Of a DNA stretch of 8,981 bases, positions 1 through 6,508 are shown piece by piece. The stretch is from Desulfobacteraceae bacterium (lineage in GTDB: Bacteria; Desulfobacterota; Desulfobacteria; Desulfobacterales; Desulfosarcinaceae): assembly GCA_027031325.1 (NCBI GenBank), contig JALVRI010000566.1:1-8981 (forward strand), given 5' to 3'. The notes under the pieces were generated by a model that saw only the letters and a program-made list of their open reading frames with translations, was not told the DNA's origin and ran no database searches. Position numbers and translations under genes: made by a program. How positions within the stretch are numbered: the first letter of the stretch is position 1; each line of letters begins with the position of its first letter.

Positions 1-1927
1 TGCCTTTTCTGACCAGGACCGGAAGACTATCGTTGCCGGGGGAAACGGTGGTGTCACTTTCCAATGCCGTTACCCCGTCGGGAAGGTCGAAGTATTCAGG
101 ATTTTGCGGCCGGGGTATGCTTTCCATGAATTTCACCCAGATGGGCAAAGCCGCCCGGGCGCCGGTCTCGCCTGCCCCCAGGGTCGAATGGTCGTCGTTG
201 CCGACCCATACACCCACTGCGATACGGGGGGTGTAGCCGATAAAAAGAGCATCGCAGTAATCGTCGGTGGTCCCTGTCTTTCCCGCCACCATGGGCCCCA
301 GCCTGCGGGCATACCTGCCGGTGCCTTCCTGGATGACCGCTTGGAGCATGTTGGTGGTTATGGCTGCTGCTTCCCGAGACATGGCCAGGTGGCGTTCGTA
401 CTTGTTGCGCCAGACGGTATGTCCCTGCCGGTCCAGGATGCGAACGATTCCATAAGGACGGGTATATAAACCGCCGTTGGCAAAAGTGGCATAGGCGGCC
501 GTAAGATCGAGCAGGCATACCTCGGATGTGCCCAGCGCAAGGGTTAGATCCTCACGCAGGCCGGGGGAGATACCGAGTTTGTAGGCAAATTGAGCCACGG
601 CCACCGGCCCCAGTTTTTCCATCAAGCGCACGGCGGGTATATTTTTTGAGTGGGCCAAGGCATGACGCAGGGTAATTTCACCTTCATAACTGCGGGAAAA
701 GTTCTGCGGTATCCAATCACGTCCCGACCCGCTCTTAAAGGCTACCGGCGCATCCAGGATGTGGTCTGTCTGGGAAAAACCTTTTTCGATCGCCAAGGCG
801 TAGAGGATCGGCTTGAAAGCAGATCCAGGCTGCCGCTTGGCTTCGCTGGCCCTGTTGAATCCGGGGCGCCCGTTATTGCGACCGCCGACCATGGCCAGGA
901 TGGCACCGCTATGAACGTCAAGGGCCACCAGGGCCGCCTGGAGCTTTGAGGTGGGCAAGCCTTTGCGCTTCATTCTGGCTTCCAGAGCGGCCAAGCCGGC
1001 GGCGACGGCTTTGTCAGCAGCCAGCTGGAGATCCCAATCAAGGGTGGTCTCTACCGTGAGACCCTCCTTGTAGAGGCGGCTGTGTCCAAGTTGGTGCTCG
1101 AGCCCTTTCCTGACAAAGTCGACGAAATACGGTGCCTTCAGTCCCGGGCTGCCGGTATGCGCCAGCCTTAACGGTTCGGCTATGGCCTGCTGGTAAGACT
1201 CGGTGTCGATCAGATTCAACTTGTACATCTGTTTCAAGACCAGGTTGCGCCGTTTGACCGCCAGCTCAGGGTTGACCAAGGGTGAATAGGCCGAAGGTGC
1301 TTTGGGCATTCCGGCGATAAGAGCACATTCGGCCAGGGTCAGCTCTTCAAGGGATTTTCCGAAAAATATGCGGGCCGCCGATGAAACACCCCAGGCCCCG
1401 CTTCCGAAATAGACCTGGTTAAGGTACAAGGCCAGGATTTCGTCCTTGGTGTAGCGCCGTTCCAGCTGCAGGGCCAGGATGGCCTCTTTCAGCTTGCGGG
1501 TCAAGGTCTTGCGGGGTGTCAGAAAAAGGGTTTTGGCAAGTTGCTGGGTTATGGTGCTGGCACCCTGGGAGAAGCGGCCGCTTTTCAAATTGGCGGCCAT
1601 GGCCCGCAGAATTCCTTTCAAGGCTATTCCGCGGTGTTTATAAAACCGCCGGTCCTCGGTTGCCAGGATTGCCTTCACCAGCATGGGAGGGATATCTGAC
1701 AAGGGTACCGGGTCGCGTTTTTCGATATAGATCTCATCCAGTAGCTGCTGATCCGAAGAATAAATCCTGGTTATGGCCGATGGTTGATATGCTTCCAGGA
1801 ATTCGATTTGGGGAAGATCGTGGGTCAGGCCCAGATAGACCCCGGCGGTGATCCCGAAAATACCCCCCAGCAAAACCGCGGCCGCCAGAAAGCGGTAGGC
1901 ATGACTTGATTTTGACTTTGACTTCAT
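1..1927 (-). CDS. Class A penicillin-binding protein (PBP1A type), C-terminus off the left edge
   Basis: Bifunctional peptidoglycan synthase: the glycosyltransferase domain polymerises lipid II and the transpeptidase domain cross-links stem peptides on the periplasmic face of the inner membrane. My translation is open from the ATG at 1927 to the window edge, giving 642 residues. A Lys/Ser-rich start is followed by one membrane anchor at about residues 11-34. The glycosyltransferase domain has the catalytic Glu91 in ATEDRRFYKHRG and the QGASTITQQLAK motif. The transpeptidase domain has Ser369-x-x-Lys372 (RQPGSAFKP), SKN at 427-429 and KTGTT from Lys550. All catalytic motifs are therefore present, and only the C-terminal tail is cut by the window. 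An in-frame stop two codons upstream fixes the start; GGTGA ten bases upstream is a modest ribosome binding site. It stands alone and is unrelated to the corrinoid genes. Family is certain; PBP1A rather than PBP1C or another subclass is likely from the motif wording. Confidence 0.95.
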   Translation of the reverse strand, partial: MKSKSKSSHAYRFLAAAVLLGGIFGITAGVYLGLTHDLPQIEFLEAYQPSAITRIYSSDQQLLDEIYIEKRDPVPLSDIPPMLVKAILATEDRRFYKHRGIALKGILRAMAANLKSGRFSQGASTITQQLAKTLFLTPRKTLTRKLKEAILALQLERRYTKDEILALYLNQVYFGSGAWGVSSAARIFFGKSLEELTLAECALIAGMPKAPSAYSPLVNPELAVKRRNLVLKQMYKLNLIDTESYQQAIAEPLRLAHTGSPGLKAPYFVDFVRKGLEHQLGHSRLYKEGLTVETTLDWDLQLAADKAVAAGLAALEARMKRKGLPTSKLQAALVALDVHSGAILAMVGGRNNGRPGFNRASEAKRQPGSAFKPILYALAIEKGFSQTDHILDAPVAFKSGSGRDWIPQNFSRSYEGEITLRHALAHSKNIPAVRLMEKLGPVAVAQFAYKLGISPGLREDLTLALGTSEVCLLDLTAAYATFANGGLYTRPYGIVRILDRQGHTVWRNKYERHLAMSREAAAITTNMLQAVIQEGTGRYARRLGPMVAGKTGTTDDYCDALFIGYTPRIAVGVWVGNDDHSTLGAGETGARAALPIWVKFMESIPRPQNPEYFDLPDGVTALESDTTVSPGNDSLPVLVRKG

Positions 1928-2131
1928 GTCTCAATATTCACCGGTGTTACCTGTTAAATGGCGGCTTGGAGGTCACCATCGGGCAAAGGTTGACTTGGGC
2001 GGATTTTGTCGCATTGTATGTAAAAATGGAACCGGGCTTTGTTCAACCCGGATTATGCACTTCAAAATGCCTGAAAAGAAGTAATCACATTGAATTATTA
2101 GATAGTTAGTATGTTTTGTTCCCGGCCCTGC

Positions 2132-2150
2132 CTTCACCCAAAAGGTGAAG
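2132..2150. repeat. Perfect 7 bp hairpin (CTTCACC / GGTGAAG)
   Basis: CTTCACC at 2132-2138 and GGTGAAG at 2144-2150 are exact complements around a five-base CAAAA loop. No T-run follows on either strand close enough for an intrinsic terminator. It could be a regulator half-site pair for either divergent gene or part of the surrounding candidate repeat element. No function is assigned. Confidence 0.4.
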
Positions 2151-2222
2151 TTCAACCGCTGAAAAATCCTCAGGCATTTGAAGCCGCAAAGGGCTTGTGA
2201 TTTTACCGAATCTGCTTTGTTG

Positions 2223-2261
2223 GAGGGCAGTTGAAGTACTAGAGCAGGTCTGCCTGCCCTC
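2223..2261. repeat. Perfect 8 bp inverted repeat with 23-base loop
   Basis: GAGGGCAG at 2223-2230 pairs exactly with CTGCCCTC at 2254-2261; the loop contains AGCAGG and GTCTGC. A further GGCC/GGCC pairing is possible just downstream at about 2262-2288. Such clustered pairing could be a structured leader or part of the candidate repeat element. No known RNA family is recognised and no terminator T-run follows. Confidence 0.35.
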
Positions 2262-2347
2262 GGCCTCGCATCTTCGGCAAACTGGCCGGCTGCAAAATCC
2301 GGGTTCAAATAAATTCAGTCCGTACCGAAATTCCAGTTTAATCATTG

Positions 2348-2363
2348 TTGAACCGCTGTTCAA
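2348..2363 (+). promoter_or_regulatory. Small palindrome overlapping the ribosome binding site of the His-rich gene
   Basis: TTGAAC-CGCT-GTTCAA is a perfect six-base inverted repeat whose right arm shares two bases with the AAGGAG Shine-Dalgarno at 2362-2367. As DNA it could be a repressor half-site pair; as RNA it could partly shield the ribosome binding site. The placement is suggestive, but a six-base arm can arise by chance. Confidence 0.3.
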
Positions 2364-2367
2364 GGAG
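2362..2367 (+). promoter_or_regulatory. Shine-Dalgarno of the His-rich small protein
   Basis: AAGGAG lies eight bases before the ATG at 2376. It is one of the best ribosome binding sites in the window, and it supports this short frame as a real gene rather than a chance frame. Confidence 0.7.
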
Positions 2368-2375
2368 ATTAAAGC

Positions 2376-2654
2376 ATGCATGATTCCGACCATCCCCATC
2401 ATCACCATGGCCATCAAGACCACGAAAATGTTTCGGCCGAGATGTCACTTGAACAAAAGGCCCTCAAGCTGCTTGATCATTGGATAGTTCATAACGACGA
2501 CCATGGGACAAATTACAGCCAATGGGCCGCTAAGCTGCGCCAAGGCGGTCATCTCGGGGCGGCCGAGGCCCTGGACCAGGTCGGGGAATTAACAACACGC
2601 ATCAGCCGGCTGTTTCGCCAGGCAAAGGACGATTTACAGGGGTCCGGAAGCTGA
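2376..2654 (+). CDS. Small histidine-rich protein, putative metal-binding, function unknown
   Basis: This 92-residue soluble protein has eight histidines in its first 16 residues, including HHHH at 8-11. Acidic residues follow, then a helical, charged body with LLDHWIVHNDDH and an Asn/Tyr/Trp stretch at about 33-50. The C-terminal half looks like two amphipathic helices. No signal peptide or membrane segment is visible. The start is fixed by a strong Shine-Dalgarno. His-rich tails of this kind are known in metal storage or delivery proteins such as SlyD, HypB and CooJ, and binding of Ni, Co or Zn is the obvious inference. The gene is convergent with the methyltransferase, 26 bases apart, and so next to a corrinoid operon, which makes a cobalt role attractive but unproven. 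I do not recognise the body as a named family. Confidence is high that it is a gene and low for its role. Confidence 0.8.
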   Translation: MHDSDHPHHHHGHQDHENVSAEMSLEQKALKLLDHWIVHNDDHGTNYSQWAAKLRQGGHLGAAEALDQVGELTTRISRLFRQAKDDLQGSGS

Positions 2655-2680
2655 AAGTCCATCATCTTTGCGCGGGCAGG

Positions 2681-3475
2681 TCAGAAGGCAACCTGTTGCC
2701 AGGAAAATATCGCTCTGGAAGACAGGAGATTGCAGTTTCGGGCCATGGCCACCGTTTGACGATGCTCGATATTCATCAATAGCATCCGGATTCCGGATGC
2801 AACCAGCATGGGAAGATAGGCTTGCTCCATGGCCAGGCGGCATTGGCGGGACGGTGATCCCGTGGTCAGGTTGCTGAGACCGACGATGGTTTTGGGAGTA
2901 AAACCGAGTACATCCGGCAGATAGCGGAGGGTGGCAAGCACCTCCATGGCCTGGTTTGAACCATCCGCCCAGCCCAAGGGCACCAGTACCGGGTCGACGA
3001 TGAACTGGTCCGGTTCCAGGCCATGCCGGGCGACTTCTTGCCAGAGCTGAAGGGCTATCTCCAGTCTTCCCTGGGCATCGGAAGGAACATGGCCGTCGCT
3101 ACGCAGCAGGTAACAAATCACCGGGACCTTGAATCGTAGCGCCAGGGGCAGAATCCGCTCCAGTTTTTGGGGCTCCAAAGAAAGACCGTTAATGATCGCT
3201 TGGCTCGATGCCACTTCCAGAGCGGCCCTGATGGCTGCCGGGTTGACCGTGTCCAGCAGCAGGGGCAGGCGGCAGGCGGCGGCGATGGTCTCCACCAAAA
3301 AGGTCATGCTCCGCTCCGGATCCTTGGGTAAAGGCCCGGGGTTGATGTCTATTGCCTGGGCCCCGGCCGCCAGCCAACGGGCAACCATTTCCTGGATGCC
3401 GGCCGTGTCCAGGTTCCCAACGGCTTTTGCAATCGATGGTCTTGTAATCTGGAAGTTATCCGCTATCAGCATCAT
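2681..3475 (-). CDS. Methyltetrahydrofolate:corrinoid methyltransferase-like protein (pterin-binding, AcsE/MeTr family)
   Basis: A TIM-barrel pterin-binding protein of 264 residues, about the length of AcsE (near 262). AcsE moves the methyl group of methyl-tetrahydrofolate to the cobalt of the corrinoid iron-sulfur protein in the Wood-Ljungdahl pathway. Family landmarks occur in order: DINPGP at 43-48, LLLDTVNP with Asp75, AIIN with Asn96, VDP with Asp161, and GLSN with Asn202. These correspond to the pterin-binding Asp and Asn residues and the catalytic Asn of MeTr, as I recall them. The frame also opens at an ATG at 3490, but that codon abuts an inverted-repeat element with no ribosome binding site. 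The ATG at 3475 has GGGA nine bases upstream and gives the usual N-terminus, so I chose it; 3472 is also possible. The partner corrinoid protein is not in the window, so the acceptor is unknown. Dihydropteroate synthase is less likely because the AcsE-type motifs fit better. Confidence 0.82.
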   Translation of the reverse strand: MMLIADNFQITRPSIAKAVGNLDTAGIQEMVARWLAAGAQAIDINPGPLPKDPERSMTFLVETIAAACRLPLLLDTVNPAAIRAALEVASSQAIINGLSLEPQKLERILPLALRFKVPVICYLLRSDGHVPSDAQGRLEIALQLWQEVARHGLEPDQFIVDPVLVPLGWADGSNQAMEVLATLRYLPDVLGFTPKTIVGLSNLTTGSPSRQCRLAMEQAYLPMLVASGIRMLLMNIEHRQTVAMARNCNLLSSRAIFSWQQVAF

Positions 3476-3490
3476 TGAATCTGATCCCAT

Positions 3491-3563
3491 CTAGCAGGGG
3501 CTGTTGAACCCGGATTTTGGCTTGTCTGACCAGCGCTCATGACGTTTTTCAACAGCCTGTTAG
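3491..3563. repeat. 73 bp inverted-repeat element between cbiR and the methyltransferase gene
   Basis: The left arm at 3491-3508 is CTAGCAGGGGCTGTTGAA. The complement of the right arm at 3548-3563 is CTAACAGGCTGTTGAA. The arms match apart from one substitution and two extra G on the left, and enclose about 39 bases. Inside, 3504-3519 is an exact copy of the 16-base motif found inverted at 2293-2308. The ends and size resemble small non-autonomous dispersed repeats. As RNA it would fold into a long stem and could weaken read-through from cbiR, though there is no T-run after it in the direction of transcription. Repeat structure is certain; its nature is inferred. Confidence 0.6.
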
Positions 3564-3618
3564 AGTCCTTTCCGGCCATCGGCCCTGTTTTTTGGCACCC
3601 GCTTTCTGTGCCTTGAAA

Positions 3619-4446
3619 TCACAACAGTTCGGCAAGCACGGAGAGCGAAATACGAAGATCGTCAGGTCTGAAAACTTCCAACATCAAAGAGCCGTTGAAA
3701 GTTTTTAGAAAAGCGGCAACTTGTCCGAGTACCGCCGGCGGTAGCAGTGACAGGGCGCCGTGGTCTTGTCCTTTGCCGGTTCCGTACAGATGGACTACCG
3801 TGGTCCTTTGCCCGAAAACATCCAGGGCGGCTTTGACATCCTGGCCGTTGGCGACAAGGTGACCGACATCCAGGCAGATCGCCAGGCCCAGTTCATCAAC
3901 CAGCGGGGCTATCCACTGAAAGGGATAGGCAAGGTTTTCGACTGAAATCATGGACGGCGGCAAGCCGGTGGTCTCCAGGACGTCGGCAATGCTTTCCGAC
4001 GCCAGCTTTCTCCATCTTCCCAGGCTCGGCCCAGAGGGGGTGCCGGAGCAGGACGGATGGTTGACATGGAGGGTGTAGCTGGAAAGCGGCAGCGCCCTGC
4101 TGGAGTTTATCAGGCGTGCGGTAAGATCGGTGTCTTGTCGCCGCAGGGCGGGGTTTTCGGCGGCCAGCCCGAGATCAAGCGGCAGGTGAAGGTTGTAGGT
4201 AAGCTCCAGCTTGTCTGCAAGTGCTGCCAGATCCCGAACCAATTCCGGGTCGACCCTGCCGCCCGGCGGCATTTCGAAAAACAGCAGTTCGATTTCATCC
4301 AGGTACTTGCCGAGCCTGGCTACATTGGCCTGGTAATTTGTCCGGTAAATGAAAGAAGTGGTTCCGAGCCGGAATCGGTAAGTTCCCTTGTAGCTGCGCT
4401 CGAAAAGGTTTCCGGTTTTAATATCAGGCGATGAATCTTGCTCCAC
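3619..4446 (-). CDS. cbiR: Cobamide remodeling phosphodiesterase CbiR (AP-endonuclease-2-like TIM barrel)
   Basis: A 275-residue sugar-phosphate-isomerase/AP-endonuclease-2-like barrel. Its start after a short tail (FRLGTTSFIYRTNY, then LDEIELLFFE) is typical of CbiR as I remember it. The experimentally described CbiR of Akkermansia hydrolyses the phosphoribosyl bond in the cobamide nucleotide loop, which allows replacement of the lower ligand. Candidate metal ligands at barrel strand ends are Glu58, His87, His127/His130, Glu170, Asp193/His196, His219 and Glu257, so the site looks complete. The start is the GTG at 4446, with GAGGAG seven bases upstream. An in-frame ATG at 4497 would overlap cbiB by 40 bases and lacks such a site. 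It follows cbiB by 11 bases, so it is co-transcribed with the nucleotide-loop genes. No signal peptide is seen, so it is probably cytoplasmic. The alternative is a generic sugar isomerase, made unlikely by the context. Confidence 0.85.
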   Translation of the reverse strand: MEQDSSPDIKTGNLFERSYKGTYRFRLGTTSFIYRTNYQANVARLGKYLDEIELLFFEMPPGGRVDPELVRDLAALADKLELTYNLHLPLDLGLAAENPALRRQDTDLTARLINSSRALPLSSYTLHVNHPSCSGTPSGPSLGRWRKLASESIADVLETTGLPPSMISVENLAYPFQWIAPLVDELGLAICLDVGHLVANGQDVKAALDVFGQRTTVVHLYGTGKGQDHGALSLLPPAVLGQVAAFLKTFNGSLMLEVFRPDDLRISLSVLAELL

Positions 4447-4451
4447 AAAAG

Positions 4452-4459
4452 TTCTCCTC
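4452..4459 (-). promoter_or_regulatory. Shine-Dalgarno that fixes the GTG start of cbiR
   Basis: Read on the minus strand this is GAGGAGAA, overlapping the cbiB stop codon at 4458-4460 and placed seven bases (from AGGAG) before GTG 4446. It is the strongest ribosome binding site in the operon. It shows that cbiR has its own efficient initiation, unlike the genes joined by ATGA overlaps. Confidence 0.75.
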
Positions 4460-5408
4460 AAAAGATCCAGGCCGGAAGCATACATAGCGCCAGCCACAAA
4501 ACGGCACTCAGGAGCATCAGGTCGCAGGCCCGGATTATATCTGTGGCCAAAGCCCTTCCAAAGCGGATCCCGATATACGGTTTGATGATTTTCTGTCCGT
4601 GGTAATAATTGGGTCCGCCCAGCCTGACACCCAAAACCCCGGCAAAGGCCGCTTCGGCAAAACCGGAGTTGGGGCTGCTGTGATTGCGGGCCTCAAAACG
4701 CACCGTTTCCAGGCAACGGCGGCCCCTGCCTGCCAGCAACTGGCCGGCCAGGGCGATAACCGGCACGGTTAGGCGGGCCGGGAGCCAGTTGGCCAGGTCG
4801 TCCAGTTTTGCCGGCAGCCGGCCGAAAATGATGTAAGCTTCGGTCTTGTATCCCACCATGGAATCCATGGTGTTTATCATTTTGTAGGTCAGCGCTGCCG
4901 GAACCCCGCCCAGGGCGGCAAAGAGCAAGGGAGCTGTAAAGCCGTCCACCAGATTTTCGGAGACGGTTTCAATAGTTGCCCGCAGTATGCCCTGAACAGA
5001 GAGTCTTTCGACTTGCCTTCCCACAATCCAGCGCAGAGTCTGCCTGGCAGCTTGAGCTCCCCTGCCGGCCAGGGACCGCAAAACATCCCGGCCGGCCTGA
5101 TCGAGGCTGCGGGCCGCAATACAATAGTAGACCAGCACTGCTTCCAGCCCAAACCTGCAACCTGTCCCCAGGCAGCCGGTGAAAGTCACCAGAATTGTCC
5201 CGGCCAGGAAGGTCAGCCCCGCCAGGGAGGCTGCCATGATACCGCCGGCGGTTTTCAGAGGCAGGCTGCTTTTCCTAAGCCGGGTTTCGGCAAATGAGAC
5301 GGCCTTGCCCATCAAGCGGACCGGATGGGGCAGTTTGGGCGGGTCACCCAAGATGAGATCGAGGGCTACGGCAGCCGGCAAAACCCAGGGAGAAACAAGC
5401 CCGCTCAT
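4458..5408 (-). CDS. cbiB: Adenosylcobinamide-phosphate synthase CbiB
   Basis: An integral membrane enzyme that joins the aminopropanol phosphate arm to adenosylcobyric acid, giving adenosylcobinamide phosphate. Its 316 residues are normal for the family. The signature LDLILGDPPKLPHPVRLMG is at 16-34. The conserved core runs from about 143 to 213 and includes ETVSENLVDGFTAP, YKMINTMDSMVGYK and the DLANWLPARLT segment. NSGFAEAAFAGVLGVRLGG is at 247-265. Hydrophobic membrane segments are seen at about 7-20, 53-77, 86-98, 156-172, 212-226 and 296-315. The start ATG overlaps the cobD stop as ATGA, with GGAGG further upstream. It follows cobD, which makes its aminopropanol phosphate substrate. Confidence 0.96.
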   Translation of the reverse strand: MSGLVSPWVLPAAVALDLILGDPPKLPHPVRLMGKAVSFAETRLRKSSLPLKTAGGIMAASLAGLTFLAGTILVTFTGCLGTGCRFGLEAVLVYYCIAARSLDQAGRDVLRSLAGRGAQAARQTLRWIVGRQVERLSVQGILRATIETVSENLVDGFTAPLLFAALGGVPAALTYKMINTMDSMVGYKTEAYIIFGRLPAKLDDLANWLPARLTVPVIALAGQLLAGRGRRCLETVRFEARNHSSPNSGFAEAAFAGVLGVRLGGPNYYHGQKIIKPYIGIRFGRALATDIIRACDLMLLSAVLWLALCMLPAWIF

Positions 5409-6508
5409 TGCTGATTTTTCCCTCCGGGCCTTGACTTGAGCAAGGCCGTTATCATGCCGGCCACTGCCTGGTTCGTATCTTGCGACTTGAGGGAGAGGCG
5501 GAAATAGCGGTTGTCAAGACCTTTGAAATTTTCGCAATTGCGGACCAGGATCCGTTTTTGGGACAGTTGGCGGCAAAGCCATTGCGCGCTTGTTCCGGCC
5601 GGCAGGCGACAGAGGATGAAAGAAGCGCAGCTTGGAAAGGTGTCGATCTTGCCATCGGCGGTCAGGTGGCGGGCTACCTTGATGCGTTCTGAGCGGCAGT
5701 ACTGCTGGGAGCGGCGGATGTACTCGTTCACCTGCCGGGGATGACTTGCCAGCCAGAGGATGCATTCCTGGGCCAGGCTGTTGAGGCTCCATGGCTCCAC
5801 CCAGGCCGACAGCTTCCTGACCATATCGGGATGCGCTTCCAAAAACCCGATCCTCAGGCCGGGAACGCGAAAAATCTTGGACAGGGAATGCAGGACGATG
5901 ACATTGGGCAATTGACTGCCGGCCAGTGATTCAGCCTCTCCGCCGGCGACAAACGGCAGGTATGATTGATCCACTATGAACAGGGTTCGGCGGTTACAAG
6001 CGGCAAGTTCGGCCAGGCGGGCGGCTCCCACCAGTCGCCCGGTAGGGTTGTTGGGGTTACAGATATAGACGGCATCGACTGTTCCGGCCTGCGTATGGAT
6101 GCGATTCAGGTCGGGCTTGAAACCATCTTCCGGGCTGGCGTTCAGGTGCTTTACGGCCACCTTCCACTTGCGGCATCCGTCGGCGTAATCGGCGTAGGTA
6201 GGACCGCAGATCAAGACCTTCTCCAGGCCGAGGGCTGCCGGAAGGCAGTAGATGAAATGGGTGGTGCCATTGGCTGCCAGCAGCCTTTCAGGAGGTATCC
6301 GCCAACTGTGAGCCAGGGCCGCGGTGGCATCAGCCGCGTCAACCTGGGGCAGGGCGGCGATCGTCTCCAGGCAACTTCGAAGGTGTTCCAACAGCCGGGG
6401 TATGGGCCCCAGAGGATTGACGTTGCTGCTCATATCGATGATCCGGTCAGGCTTGCAGCCCAGTTCGGACGCCAGCTGGTAGATGTTGCCTCCGTGTCCG
6501 TGGATCAT
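5405..6508 (-). CDS. cobD: Threonine-phosphate decarboxylase CobD (PLP-dependent, aminotransferase fold)
   Basis: Decarboxylates L-threonine O-3-phosphate to (R)-1-aminopropan-2-yl phosphate, the arm that CbiB attaches. This 367-residue protein has the fold-type I layout of histidinol-phosphate aminotransferases. It begins HGHGGNIYQLASELG, with DMSSNVNPLGP at 25-35. NPNNPTGRLV lies at 151-160, VDQSYLPF at 179-186, and the PLP-binding Lys211 in HSLSKIFRVPGLRIG. The frame is open further upstream, but that part overlaps cobS. The ATG at 6508 gives the standard N-terminus and an ATGA overlap with the cobS stop, so I place the start there. Histidinol-phosphate aminotransferase is the closest alternative; the N-terminal HGHGG motif and the position between cobS and cbiB decide for CobD. 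Confidence 0.94.
   Translation of the reverse strand: MIHGHGGNIYQLASELGCKPDRIIDMSSNVNPLGPIPRLLEHLRSCLETIAALPQVDAADATAALAHSWRIPPERLLAANGTTHFIYCLPAALGLEKVLICGPTYADYADGCRKWKVAVKHLNASPEDGFKPDLNRIHTQAGTVDAVYICNPNNPTGRLVGAARLAELAACNRRTLFIVDQSYLPFVAGGEAESLAGSQLPNVIVLHSLSKIFRVPGLRIGFLEAHPDMVRKLSAWVEPWSLNSLAQECILWLASHPRQVNEYIRRSQQYCRSERIKVARHLTADGKIDTFPSCASFILCRLPAGTSAQWLCRQLSQKRILVRNCENFKGLDNRYFRLSLKSQDTNQAVAGMITALLKSRPGGKNQQ

Larger units (their letters stand above)
2042..2308. repeat. Candidate 267 bp element bounded by 18-base inverted repeats
   Basis: The left end at 2042-2059 reads TTCAACCCGGATTATGCA. The complement of the right end at 2291-2308 reads TTGAACCCGGATTTTGCA. They match at 16 of 18 positions and point towards each other. 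The interior holds two further hairpins and no gene. This is the layout of a miniature inverted-repeat element or a small structured repeat, but I see no clear target duplication outside the ends, so mobility is only a suggestion. The right-end motif recurs at 3504-3519. Confidence 0.35.
1928..2375. other. 448 bp intergenic region rich in small inverted repeats
   Basis: This lies between the divergent penicillin-binding protein gene and the His-rich gene, so it should hold both promoters. I see no open frame that looks like a protein: the short frames on either strand have low-complexity or family-less translations. The stretch around 2060-2120 is clearly AT-richer than the genes beside it. 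It holds three simple hairpins and two inverted copies of an 18-base motif, listed separately. No -35/-10 pair is good enough to call; TTGACT at 1990-1995 has no well-spaced -10 box. No tRNA, and no cobalamin-riboswitch B12 box, was found by eye. Confidence 0.6.

Noticed and set aside
847..861. CTGTTGAATCCGGGG resembling the repeat arms
   Set aside because: It is in conserved transpeptidase coding sequence of the penicillin-binding protein and lacks the rest of the motif.
2021..2052. Possible minus-strand intrinsic terminator: 5 bp CCGGG stem with a downstream T5
   Set aside because: The stem is short, the loop is 10 bases and the T-run is set off by several bases; it would also lie inside the leader of the penicillin-binding protein gene. 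Too weak to call.
1973..2308. Minus-strand 111-codon frame in the intergenic region
   Set aside because: It spans the candidate repeat element, has no family likeness and no start signal.
2301..2309. GGGTTCAAA resembling a tRNA T-loop
   Set aside because: No matching acceptor stem, anticodon arm or 3' T-stem was found around it; the bases belong to the repeated 16-base motif.
1928..2375. Cobalamin riboswitch upstream of the His-rich gene
   Set aside because: No B12-box-like sequence could be found by eye on either strand.
2106..2423. Minus-strand 105-codon frame antisense to the start of the His-rich gene
   Set aside because: Its Met-rich start is merely the complement of the His/Asp codons; there is no ribosome binding site and no recognisable domain.
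2741..2750. Perfect palindrome GGCCATGGCC inside the methyltransferase gene
   Set aside because: It is in coding sequence, and GGCC-rich strings are common in this GC-rich window.
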